A stretch of DNA of 36,474 nucleotides from Caulobacteraceae bacterium (GTDB taxonomy: Bacteria > Pseudomonadota > Alphaproteobacteria > Caulobacterales > Caulobacteraceae). Positions 17,379 through 24,824 of this stretch are shown here, one piece after another. Where the stretch lies: the NCBI GenBank assembly GCA_947475465.1, contig CANJLK010000034.1, positions 1-36,474 on the forward strand. Reading direction: 5' to 3'. The position numbers and the translations under genes are program-made. Position 1 is the first letter of the stretch, and each line of letters begins with the position of its first letter. A model generated the notes under the pieces. That model was not told where the DNA came from. It did not search any database and saw only the letters and a program-made list of their open reading frames with translations.

Positions 17379-19703
17379 TCAGGGCCGCAGGCCAAGCTCC
17401 GGCTGGGCCGCGGCGGCCTGGGCCTCTTCCGGCAGGTGGCAGGTGAAAGTGGCGCCGGCGCCCGGCTCGCTTTCCAGGGCCACCCAGCCGCCGTGCAGTT
17501 CGGTGAGCGCCTTGACCAGGGCCAGGGCGACGCCCGGCCCGCCGCGCTCGCGGCCGATGAAGCGGTCGAAGATATGGGCCTGGACGTGGAAGGGGATGCC
17601 GCGGCCGGTGTCGGTGACCTGCAGCTGGATCTCGCCCAGCGCCTTGCGGGCCGCGACCGTCACCGTGCCGCCCGGCGGGGTCTGGTTCACCGCGTTCTCG
17701 ACCAGGTGCTCAAGGATCTGGCCCAGCCGGCGCTGATCGCCGCGAATCAGGCCGATGTCGTTGGGGAACTCGACGTTCAGCTTCACATGGCCGGCGTCGG
17801 CCTCGGCCTGCCATCGCCGGGCCGAGGCGGTGAGCAGGTCGGCGACCCGCACGTCCTCAAGGTCCAGCGCCATCTCGTCGGCGTCGATCTGGGCCATGTC
17901 GAGGACGTCGTCGATGGAGCGCGCCAACTGGGTGGCCGCGGACTTCACCGCCGCGGCGTGGCTGCGGGCCCGCTCCGACAGGGCGTCGCCGGAGCTTTCC
18001 AGCAGTTCGGAATAGCCGATGATAGTGGTGAGCGGGGTGCGCAGCTCGTAGGAAACGTTGCCGACGAAATCGCGCTTCAGGCGCTCGGCGTCGGCCAGCG
18101 CGGTCTCCTTGGCGGCCAGCGCGCCCTCGAGCTTGCGGGCATCGGTGACGTCGGTGAAGGCGATCAGGGTCGCCCCGTCCGGCAGAGGCCGGGACTGATA
18201 GACCACGATGCGGCTGTCGGAGGTCTTGACCTCGCCGGTGGTCGGCGCGCGGGCCTGGGGATCGGGGTCGGCTACGCGGCCCTTCAGCTCGGTCCAGAAG
18301 GTGCGGTCGTGCAGCTTGGGGATGCACAGCTCGACCACGCCCTCGAAGTCGCCGGCCGCTTCCAGCTGCGATGGGGTGATGTTCCAGAAGCGGGCGAAGG
18401 ATTCGTTGTGCAGCCGCAGGCGTCCGTCGGAGCCGAACACGGTGACGGCGTCGGAAAGCTTGTCGAGCGTCGCCTGCTGGACCTGGATCTGGGCGTTGTA
18501 CTGGCTGGTCAGCTTCAGCTCGTCGGTGATGTCGCTGAACAGCAGCAGCAGGCCGCCCATGGGGTGCGGCTGGCGCACGACCTTCAGCGTCCGCCCGTCG
18601 GGCAGACTCCACATCTCGTCGGGGCCGGGCGCCAGCTGCTCATAGTGGTTCAGCTCGCCGGCCTTCCACTTGCCGTAGTCGGCGGTCTCCGGCAGGCGGC
18701 GGCGCTGGCGCAGGCGGTCGAGGACCTCCGAATGGCTGGGCTGCTCAGCCAGCCAGGCCGGCTCCAGGCCCCACAGTTCGGCGAAGGCGGTGTTGTGGAA
18801 GATCAGCTTCTTGCCCTGGCTGAACACCGCCACGGCGTCGGCAATGTGGTTCAGGGTCTCGTCGTGGGCCTCGACATTGCGCTTCAGGACCTCGCGCAGG
18901 TCTTCCAGTTCGGTGACGTCCTCGGTCCAGACCCCGACCCCGCCGCCTTCCAGCGGCTGGGCGGTGACCTGGAAGGCGCGGCGCTTGCCGGCCAGGGTCG
19001 CCCAGCGCACGGCGTCGCGGCGCTGTCCGAGGTTGGCGGCCTCGCTGGCCAGGGCGTCGGCGGACTTCTCGAAGGCGACGCCGCGCTGGACTGCGTCGTC
19101 GAGGCTGGCGGCGTCGACGGCCTTCAGCCAGGCGGCGTTGACCCAGACCGGCGATCCGTCGGCCGCCGCGATCCAGGCGGGTGTCGCGCGGGCGTTCAGG
19201 AGGGCGGCGAAGCGGGGCGCGGTGGGCAGGCCGGGGTCCTCGCCGGCCGCCGTGGACAGGCGAAGCCAGGCCTGGGCGCCGGCGGCGCGGCCCTCGACAG
19301 CCACCAGACCGCCCGGGCCCTGAACCTCGAAGGCGCAGGCCTCGCCACGCTCGAACAGCGCCCGCAGGCGCCGCGCATGGTCGGGGTCGGCGCGCATCAG
19401 GGCGTTGACCAGCCCCTGCGGATCGGCCTCCGCCAGGCCGAGCGCCTCGGCGCAGATCGCCAGCGACTCCTCGCCCGACGCCAGGACCGCGTGGCTGTCC
19501 TCCACCGCCAGGAGCGCGGAATCGAAGGCTTCCGCCGAGGCCTGGGCCGACTCCGCGCGGCCCTCCAGGTCGTGAAGACGGGCGGCCAGGGCGGCGAGAT
19601 CCGCCTGGGCGTGGCGCCGCTGGGCCAGCGCCCACAGCATGGCGCAGATCGCCAGGGCGATCGCGCCCGCCGCCGCGGCGAGGATCAGTTGAGGCGCGCC
19701 CAT
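17379..19703 (-). CDS. divL: Cell-polarity histidine kinase homologue DivL (Tyr at phosphoacceptor site)
   Basis: The 774-aa protein has an N-terminal membrane helix (about 5-27), a coiled region, several PAS-like domains (about 160-265, 285-395 and 415-525), then a kinase core. In the dimerisation helix the expected VSHELRTPL reads VSYELRTPL, with Tyr552 where His is phosphorylated in normal kinases. That substitution is the hallmark of Caulobacter crescentus DivL (769 aa, Tyr550), which binds DivK-P and controls the CckA kinase and so CtrA. The ATP-binding domain is well kept: ENAVNQT, DTGRGIP, FDRFIG and GPGVALAL. It is divergent from the gene at 19823. The assignment rests on length, architecture and the Tyr. 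Confidence 0.93.
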   Translation of the reverse strand: MGAPQLILAAAAGAIALAICAMLWALAQRRHAQADLAALAARLHDLEGRAESAQASAEAFDSALLAVEDSHAVLASGEESLAICAEALGLAEADPQGLVNALMRADPDHARRLRALFERGEACAFEVQGPGGLVAVEGRAAGAQAWLRLSTAAGEDPGLPTAPRFAALLNARATPAWIAAADGSPVWVNAAWLKAVDAASLDDAVQRGVAFEKSADALASEAANLGQRRDAVRWATLAGKRRAFQVTAQPLEGGGVGVWTEDVTELEDLREVLKRNVEAHDETLNHIADAVAVFSQGKKLIFHNTAFAELWGLEPAWLAEQPSHSEVLDRLRQRRRLPETADYGKWKAGELNHYEQLAPGPDEMWSLPDGRTLKVVRQPHPMGGLLLLFSDITDELKLTSQYNAQIQVQQATLDKLSDAVTVFGSDGRLRLHNESFARFWNITPSQLEAAGDFEGVVELCIPKLHDRTFWTELKGRVADPDPQARAPTTGEVKTSDSRIVVYQSRPLPDGATLIAFTDVTDARKLEGALAAKETALADAERLKRDFVGNVSYELRTPLTTIIGYSELLESSGDALSERARSHAAAVKSAATQLARSIDDVLDMAQIDADEMALDLEDVRVADLLTASARRWQAEADAGHVKLNVEFPNDIGLIRGDQRRLGQILEHLVENAVNQTPPGGTVTVAARKALGEIQLQVTDTGRGIPFHVQAHIFDRFIGRERGGPGVALALVKALTELHGGWVALESEPGAGATFTCHLPEEAQAAAAQPELGLRP

Positions 19704-19822
19704 TGCTGTTGTCCGGCCCCGCTCCGGCGAATCACCTGCGCCCTAATCTAGAGCGGGCGGGACCTCGCCGCATCCACGCCGCGTTGGTGAGTGTAGGCTA
19801 GTTTTGGCCTATGCTGGGAACC

Positions 19823-20362
19823 ATGACCGCCATCCTCTATCCCGTCGCCGCCAATGCGGAGGAAGCGCTGGTTCGACCGCGCGGCCGCGCCGAGCGCGAG
19901 CGAGAGGCCGTGCGCGCCGCCGGCGAGGCCGTGGTCTTCACCACCGACCCCACCGGTCCGGCCTTCGCCACCCGCGAGGCGGCGCTGGAGGCCTATCGGG
20001 CCCAGGTGCAGGAGAACTGGTGTCGCCTGGCCGAGCAGATGGTCACGGCGCCCGGGCGACGGACGGGCCAGGCGCAGCCCACCTACGAAGACGGCCGCCG
20101 CTGGCCGGTCCGGGCCGGCCAGCCGCCCGGCGCCGTCTGGCGGCTGATGGTCTCCTACTGGCGGATCGCCACGGCGGCGCGGCCGATCGAGACGCCCCAG
20201 GCCCGCAAGGCCCGCCGCGCCGGCCAGGGGCTCGACGCCGAGGCCCTGAAGGCCATCGCCCGCCAGCCGCTGCGCCCCATCGAGCCGCAGCAGCCGCTGG
20301 ACATCGGCCTTTTCGAAGTGCGCCTGCCCGAGGCGCCGCACGTGCTGATCCCCGATGAGTGA
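19823..20362 (+). CDS. Conserved-looking hypothetical protein upstream of zincin
   Basis: A 179-aa protein without a recognised domain. It is Arg/Ala-rich, with a central segment (WPVRAGQPPGAVWRLMVSYWRI) and a C-terminal LFEVRLPEAPHVLIPDE. No signal peptide or membrane helix is seen. The start is taken at MTAILYPV (19823), after GGGAACC; an ATG at 19811 in frame is also possible. Its 3' end overlaps the next gene by 8 bases, indicating translational coupling with a zincin-like peptidase. A shared role is likely but unknown. Confidence 0.75.
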   Translation: MTAILYPVAANAEEALVRPRGRAEREREAVRAAGEAVVFTTDPTGPAFATREAALEAYRAQVQENWCRLAEQMVTAPGRRTGQAQPTYEDGRRWPVRAGQPPGAVWRLMVSYWRIATAARPIETPQARKARRAGQGLDAEALKAIARQPLRPIEPQQPLDIGLFEVRLPEAPHVLIPDE

Positions 20363-20762
20363 CGCGGCCTTCGGCAAGGCGCCGTCGCTGGACGACCTGG
20401 CGGGCCTGGCCGACGCCGCCTTCCAGGCCCTGCCGGAAGGATTCCGGAAGATGGCCGGAGACGTGGTGTTCCGGGTCGACGACTTCCCGGCGCAGGAGAT
20501 GCTGGACGAGCTCGGCATCGAGGACGGCTTTGGGCTGAGCGGGCTCTACCAGGGCGTCGACATCGGCCACCGCTCGGACTTCGGCCCGGCCCCAGGGCCC
20601 TCGATGATCTTCCTGTTCCGCCGCCCGATCCTCGACGAATGGGCCGAGCACGGCGAGATCACCCTGGAGGAGCTGGTGACCCATGTCCTGGTCCACGAGA
20701 TCGGCCACCACTTCGGCCTGACCGACGGCGACATCGACGCCATCGAGATGAGCGTCGGCTAG
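20355..20762 (+). CDS. Zincin-like metallopeptidase family protein
   Basis: The 135-aa protein matches the small minimal-zincin family (formerly DUF1025) found in many alphaproteobacteria. The motif VHEIGHHFGLTDGDID has His114, Glu115 and His118, with His/Asp residues further along as likely third ligand. The central GLYQGVDIGHRS and IFLFRRPILDEW segments are typical. It is soluble and cytoplasmic by sequence; the physiological substrate is not established. It starts within the preceding gene. Its stop TAG and the stop of the facing hydrolase share a CTAG. Confidence 0.9.
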   Translation: MSDAAFGKAPSLDDLAGLADAAFQALPEGFRKMAGDVVFRVDDFPAQEMLDELGIEDGFGLSGLYQGVDIGHRSDFGPAPGPSMIFLFRRPILDEWAEHGEITLEELVTHVLVHEIGHHFGLTDGDIDAIEMSVG

Positions 20763-21577
20763 GACACCGGCTCCGCCAGGAACCGCTGGTAGGCGGCGAT
20801 GCAGACTTCGGCGTCGGTGATGTAGATCTCGTGGCCGGGGCGGTTGGCGACGACGATCTGGGCGCCGGGGATGGCCTTGGCCATGGCGATCTGGTCGGCG
20901 AGCGTGGTCGCGGGGCTGTTGGCGGGCGCCATGACCAGGGTCGGGATGGCGACCTGGCCCAGCAGCGGCCCCACGTCGAACGTGGTCGAAAGCCCGGCGA
21001 TGTTGGTCATCACGTGCGGCGGCGTGAGACACCATTGGCGCACCACCCACTCGGCGTGCTCGGGACTGGACGCATGCGTCATGCCGCGCTCGATCAGGGC
21101 CCGGGTCATGCCCTCGACGCCGATGTTGGCGACCACGTCGGCGCGGCTCTTTTGGCCGAGCGCGAAGAACTGCTGCTTGCTCTTCAATTCGGTGGGCGAG
21201 GAACAGAGCGCCAGGCTCTTCAGCCGCCCTGGCCGGCTGGCCGCGAAGGCGATGCCCAGTGGGCCGCCGATCGATTCCCCCAGGTAGTGGACGCTGTCCA
21301 GGCCGAGCGCGTCGAGGAACCCCTCAAGGTCGGCCAGCAGGTCCTCCATCGCCCAGACATAGTCCGGGCCGGGGTCGCCGGAGCGCCCAAAACCCCGCAG
21401 GTCGCGGCGGATCACCCGGTAGCGGCCGGCCAGCGGCGGGACCCAGTGGTTCCAGAATACGCTGTTCCGCCCGATCCCGTGCTGAATGACGATGGTCTCG
21501 ACGTCGCCGCGCCAGTCGTCGGTGAAGTCGTCGTCTTCGTAATAGGCGTCGAGGCCGTTCACGGAGATGGTGGGCAT
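20759..21577 (-). CDS. Alpha/beta hydrolase
   Basis: A 272-aa alpha/beta-hydrolase fold protein. The oxyanion region is QHGIGRN, the nucleophile elbow is GESIG with Ser102, and the C-terminal His is in RPGHE (about 249). The strand-6 segment where the catalytic Asp usually sits reads VMAPANSPAT, with Asn instead of Asp, so the acid is either elsewhere or absent. It resembles bacterial esterases, lactonases and C-C bond hydrolases of aromatic catabolism. The ATG at 21577 follows GAGGGAGAG; an upstream in-frame start at 21655 is not supported. It is divergent from a di-iron oxygenase, and they may share substrate and regulator (inference). Confidence 0.88.
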   Translation of the reverse strand: MPTISVNGLDAYYEDDDFTDDWRGDVETIVIQHGIGRNSVFWNHWVPPLAGRYRVIRRDLRGFGRSGDPGPDYVWAMEDLLADLEGFLDALGLDSVHYLGESIGGPLGIAFAASRPGRLKSLALCSSPTELKSKQQFFALGQKSRADVVANIGVEGMTRALIERGMTHASSPEHAEWVVRQWCLTPPHVMTNIAGLSTTFDVGPLLGQVAIPTLVMAPANSPATTLADQIAMAKAIPGAQIVVANRPGHEIYITDAEVCIAAYQRFLAEPVS

Positions 21578-21640
21578 GGGTCTCTCCCTCTGGCCGATGC
21601 TCATAGCTTCCGGGGCGCGGGGGCGAAAGCGCGGCAAAGG

Positions 21641-21654
21641 TGACGCCCGCGTCA
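21641..21654. promoter_or_regulatory. Palindrome TGACGC-CC-GCGTCA in divergent promoter
   Basis: A perfect 6-base inverted repeat with a 2-base spacer, followed by another TTGACGCC at 21660. It lies between the divergent hydrolase and di-iron oxygenase genes and is a candidate operator. Confidence 0.4.
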
Positions 21655-21672
21655 TCTTTATTGACGCCGGGC

Positions 21673-21686
21673 CTGACCTGGGTCAG
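21673..21686. promoter_or_regulatory. Palindrome CTGACC-TG-GGTCAG in divergent promoter
   Basis: A second perfect 6-base inverted repeat with a 2-base spacer, 18 bases after the first. Two different tight palindromes in a 170-base divergent region suggest control by one or two dimeric regulators not encoded next door. Confidence 0.4.
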
Positions 21687-21747
21687 GGTTTCGCCAGACC
21701 ACGATGGGGCGCGCTTCAAGCCCCCCGCGCCTTAAGGAGCGAAACCC

Positions 21748-22878
21748 ATGGCGGCCGACGGCAACATCACCAAAGACATCATCTACGACGCGGTCTCGCC
21801 GGACGATTTCGAGTCGATGCTTGAGCTCGACCGCTACGGCAACCGCTCGACCGCCTTCGACAAGATCATCTCGGCGACCCACGACCATTTCTGGGATCCG
21901 CTCGACAAGCGCTACATCGACTTCGACGAGCCCTTCGACATGGAAAACACCATGATCCTGCCGGAGAGCATGATCGGGGCCCTGCAGCTGGACTACGTCA
22001 ACGCCATCCTGACCGATCCCAAGGACCGCATCCGCTTCGCCAACGCCCAGACGCTGCGGACCTTCTCCTCGATCCTGCACGGCGAACAGGGCGCGCTGAA
22101 CCTGTCGGCCAGCCTGTGCCACGTGCTGAAGGACCAGGGGGCGCAGGAGTACGCGGCCAACCAGACCCGCGAGGAAGCCCGCCACGTCACCGCCTTCGCC
22201 AAATACATCAAGGCCCGCTGGGGCCGGCCGGTGGAATGCGGCCCGATCCTGAAGGACCTGCTGGTCGAGATCATCGCCAGCCCTGAGGTCTACAAGAAGA
22301 TCATCGGCATGCAGATGCTGGTGGAGGGCCTGGCCATGGGCGCCTTCGCCACCGTCTTCCAGCAGACCAACGACCCGCTGGCCCGCAAGCTGATGCAGCT
22401 GGTGATGACCGACGAGGCCTTCCACCACAAGTTCGGGAAAATCTGGGCCGACCGGACGATCCCGCACCTGACGCCGGCCGAGCACGAGATCATCGAGATG
22501 TGGGCCGCCCACTGCTTCCAGACCCTGCTGTTCAACCTAGTGGCGCCCACGCAGAACGTCGGCCTCTACGAGGAATTCGGCTTGGACCCGGACATGGTCA
22601 TCGCTGAGATGGCCAAGGTGGTGAACGACGAAACCCGCCGCGAGGAGATGAAGGAGCAGACCAACATCTTCCGCGTCCTGGTGAAGACCCTGGTCAACGC
22701 CGGGATCATCACCGACCGGACGAAGGCCTTCTACGCAACCTACGTCGATATCGACGAGCTGAAGGCCGAGGGCGACAAGATGGTCGGCGACGACATCGCC
22801 GAGGAGGGCATCAAGTACCTGCAGACCATCAACTTCAAGGACCGCGCCCAGGCCGCGATCCGCATCGCGGCGGAGTGA
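21748..22878 (+). CDS. Ferritin-like di-iron oxygenase (AurF-like/ferritin superfamily)
   Basis: The 376-aa helical protein shows the complete carboxylate-bridged di-iron pattern: Glu113 (GEQGAL), Glu143-x-x-His146 (EEARH), Glu193 (LVEG) and Glu223-x-x-His226 (DEAFH). This spacing fits a four-helix-bundle oxygenase such as arylamine N-oxygenases or related ferritin-like enzymes; the exact reaction cannot be told from sequence. There is no signal peptide. AAGGAG is 8 bases before the ATG. It is divergent from an alpha/beta hydrolase across a region with two palindromes. Its TGA stop overlaps the first bases of a palindromic element. Confidence 0.85.
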   Translation: MAADGNITKDIIYDAVSPDDFESMLELDRYGNRSTAFDKIISATHDHFWDPLDKRYIDFDEPFDMENTMILPESMIGALQLDYVNAILTDPKDRIRFANAQTLRTFSSILHGEQGALNLSASLCHVLKDQGAQEYAANQTREEARHVTAFAKYIKARWGRPVECGPILKDLLVEIIASPEVYKKIIGMQMLVEGLAMGAFATVFQQTNDPLARKLMQLVMTDEAFHHKFGKIWADRTIPHLTPAEHEIIEMWAAHCFQTLLFNLVAPTQNVGLYEEFGLDPDMVIAEMAKVVNDETRREEMKEQTNIFRVLVKTLVNAGIITDRTKAFYATYVDIDELKAEGDKMVGDDIAEEGIKYLQTINFKDRAQAAIRIAAE

Positions 22879-23021
22879 GATCCTCCCCCTGAGGTGGAGG
22901 TGGCTGTCGGCGCGAAGCGATCGACAGGCGGAGGGGGTTCTGCCGCCGACCCTCCGATTCCCCCCTCCGTCACGTCTCGCAAGAGCTCGCCGCGCCACCT
23001 CCCCCTGCGGGGTGAGGATTT
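22877..23021. repeat. Palindromic intergenic element, copy C (~145 bp)
   Basis: The third copy of the element seen at 7126 and 7288, about 15.6 kb away and in the same orientation. It starts GAGATCCTCCCCCTGAGG and ends CACCTCCCCCTGCGGGGTGA then GGATTT. The internal arms differ (GGCGCGAAGCGATCGACAGG against CGTCTCGCAAGAGCTCGCC), while the purine-rich core GGCGGAGGGGG and its complement are kept. As in copy A, its GA is part of the TGA of the upstream gene. Confidence 0.85.
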
Positions 23022-23139
23022 GGGACGAGACGATTTCGGCGCCCGCCGCGGAATAGCCAAACTCCTGCGGCCCTATGCAGCGCCCGCAGGGTTAAGGCGG
23101 GCGTTCCCTTTGTCACTCTGCGCGGGTATTCCATCGGCC

Positions 23140-23679
23140 ATGCTGAAGCGCCTGACCGTGGCCTTTGTCGCCGCAACAGCCCTTTTGGGCGCCTTCCTGC
23201 CTGTCTCGGTGGCGCGGGCTGAGCTGCCGACGGTCTCGCACCTCGACATCGGCGCGATGATGGGCCGCTGGTACGAGATCGCCCGGCTGCCCAACAAGAC
23301 CCAGAGCGGCTGCCAGGCCGGCGCCTCGGACTGGACCCGCACCGGCGACGGCTTCAACGTGGTGCAAAGCTGCCACCGCGGCGCGCCCGACGGGCCGCTG
23401 GCCCTGTGGAAGGCCAAGGCCCGGGTCGCCGACCCGGTGACCAACGCCAAGTTCAAGATGATGTTCTTCGGCGGCCTGCTGACCCAGGAATACTGGGTGC
23501 TGGACCGGCGCGAGGAACAGGGCTGGCTGATCCTGGCCACCCACGACGGGCGCTACCTGTGGCTGATGTCGCAAAAGCCGACGCTTTCGGCGGCCGTGCG
23601 GGCCCAGGCGCTGGCCCGCATCCGGCAGCTGGGATTCGACGCCAACCGGCTGGAATGGCCCCAGCCGCTGCGGGGCTAA
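23140..23679 (+). CDS. Lipocalin family protein (Blc/apolipoprotein D-like)
   Basis: A 179-aa exported lipocalin. A signal peptide (about 1-27, ending VARA) precedes LDIGAMMGRWYEIARLP, the lipocalin GxW signature. Later segments AKFKMMFFGG, YWVLDR, GWLILATHDGRYLWLMS and a C-terminal helix with Cys pair C59/C78 region match bacterial Blc proteins, which bind lipids at the envelope. No lipobox Cys follows the signal, so it is probably soluble in the periplasm, unlike E. coli Blc. The ATG at 23140 is chosen since the upstream part of the frame runs through the palindromic element. Confidence 0.92.
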   Translation: MLKRLTVAFVAATALLGAFLPVSVARAELPTVSHLDIGAMMGRWYEIARLPNKTQSGCQAGASDWTRTGDGFNVVQSCHRGAPDGPLALWKAKARVADPVTNAKFKMMFFGGLLTQEYWVLDRREEQGWLILATHDGRYLWLMSQKPTLSAAVRAQALARIRQLGFDANRLEWPQPLRG

Positions 23680-23733
23680 CTTAAGATAACATTTTTTTGG
23701 GCAACCAACGTTCTCCCAGGGTATTGGGGAGGG

Positions 23734-23883
23734 ATGACCGAATCTGCCGACGATTACCGAAAGCTCGAACGAGAAGCCCTGGAACAGGCCGCCAAGGCCA
23801 GCGACCCCGAGGCCCGCAAGGGTCTCGAACAGTACGCCGTCCTCTGGCGCCAGATGGCCGAGGCCGCCGAGAAGGCTGAGTAG
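23734..23883 (+). CDS. Small helical hypothetical protein (49 aa)
   Basis: The frame encodes 49 residues, begins ATG after GGGGAGGG, and shows strong G/C third-position bias. The product is charged and helical (DYRKLEREALEQAAKAS, then LEQYAVLWRQMAEAAEKAE), with no membrane segment. An A/T-rich stretch with a T7 run at about 23693-23699 lies upstream and may hold its promoter. Function is unknown. It lies between lipocalin and mmcB on the same strand. Confidence 0.7.
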   Translation: MTESADDYRKLEREALEQAAKASDPEARKGLEQYAVLWRQMAEAAEKAE

Positions 23884-23930
23884 CGGGCCAAGGCCTTGCG
23901 TGCGGAACGAATGCGCAACAGACTGCCGGG

Positions 23931-24389
23931 ATGGACGTCAGCGTCACCGTCGTCAGCGCCTCGCGCCCCGAAACCACAGCCACCGTCACCCGCGGCGCCG
24001 CGCGCCTTTTGACCGCCCTGGGCTATGCCCCGCTGGCGGAGGTCACCCTGCCCAACGGCCGCCGCGCCGACCTGATGGCGCTGGGCCGGCGCGGCGAGAT
24101 CTTCATCGTCGAGGTGAAGTCGAGCCTCGAAGACTTCAGAACCGATCTGAAGTGGCATGAGTACCAGCCCTATTGCGACGCCTTCGCCTTCGCGGTCGGA
24201 CCCGAATTCCCCCGCCATATCCTGCCCGAGGAACCCGGCCTGATCGTCGCCGACGGCTTCGGCGGCGCCGTGTTGCGCGAGGCGCCCGTGGCCGCCCTGG
24301 CCGGCGCGCGGCGCAAGGCCCTGACGCTCGCCTTCGGCCGGCTGGCGGCCTTGCGGGCGGCAGGAGTTCAGGCGGTGGATTTGGAGTGA
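23931..24389 (+). CDS. mmcB: MmcB family DNA repair protein (PD-(D/E)xK-like)
   Basis: The 152-aa protein belongs to the MmcB family, linked in Caulobacter to mitomycin C resistance. A restriction-like nuclease pattern is visible: Asp47 in RRADLMAL, then Glu61-Val-Lys63 in IFIVEVKSS, followed by the family segment LEDFRTDLKWHEYQPYCD. C-terminal residues form a helix. It is expected to be SOS-regulated in relatives, but no clear LexA box (GTTCN7GTTC) was found directly upstream. The GIY-YIG gene begins 3 bases after its stop, so the two are co-transcribed. Confidence 0.92.
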   Translation: MDVSVTVVSASRPETTATVTRGAARLLTALGYAPLAEVTLPNGRRADLMALGRRGEIFIVEVKSSLEDFRTDLKWHEYQPYCDAFAFAVGPEFPRHILPEEPGLIVADGFGGAVLREAPVAALAGARRKALTLAFGRLAALRAAGVQAVDLE

Positions 24390-24392
24390 CGC

Positions 24393-24680
24393 GTGGCGGG
24401 CTGGGTCTACATCATGGCCAGCGGACCTTACGGGACGCTCTACGTCGGGGTGACCAGCGACATTGCGTTTCGCGCTTGGCAGCACCGCGAAGGGACGGGA
24501 AGCGTCTTTTGCAAGCGGTACGGTGTGACGCGGTTGGTCCACTACGAGGCGTTCGAAGACATCTCCAATGCCATCCACCGTGAGAAGCGGATCAAGACTT
24601 GGCCGAGGAAATGGAAAATCCGGCTGATCGAACAGACAAATCCGACATGGAAGGATCTTTACGAAACGCTGAACTGCTGA
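24393..24680 (+). CDS. GIY-YIG nuclease superfamily protein
   Basis: A 95-aa single-domain protein of the small UPF0213-like group. The motif appears as WVYIM...LYVGVTSD, followed by RAWQHREG with the conserved Arg and His, HREKRIKTWPRKWK with the conserved Glu, and the closing NPTWKDLY. The start is GTG at 24393, preceded by GGAGT. The gene sits directly behind mmcB, so a linked role in DNA repair or processing is possible (inference). A REP pair follows 11 bases after the stop. Confidence 0.92.
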   Translation: MAGWVYIMASGPYGTLYVGVTSDIAFRAWQHREGTGSVFCKRYGVTRLVHYEAFEDISNAIHREKRIKTWPRKWKIRLIEQTNPTWKDLYETLNC

Positions 24681-24691
24681 CGAGTAGGCAT

Positions 24692-24820
24692 CGTCATCCC
24701 ACGGTCGTCCGAAGGGCGATCCGTGGGACCCAAGCTGAATTGGCCGGAATGTCCGCCGCGGCAAATCCCCTTCTCGGCTTGGGTCCCACGGATCAGCTTT
24801 CAGCTGACCGTGGGATGACG
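24692..24820. repeat. Inverted pair of long REP hairpins
   Basis: Two 44-base units face each other: left 24692-24735, right 24777-24820. Outer 15 bases and inner 18 bases are perfectly complementary between units. Each unit also folds alone: CCCACGGTC-stem-GAA-stem-GATCCGTGGG. The four bases on either side of the GAA loop differ between units (GTCC/GGGC and AGCT/AGCT) but still pair in both. Lead TCATCCC and tail GGGACCCA are shared with the shorter REP at 7499. Confidence 0.92.
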
Positions 24821-24824
24821 GAGT

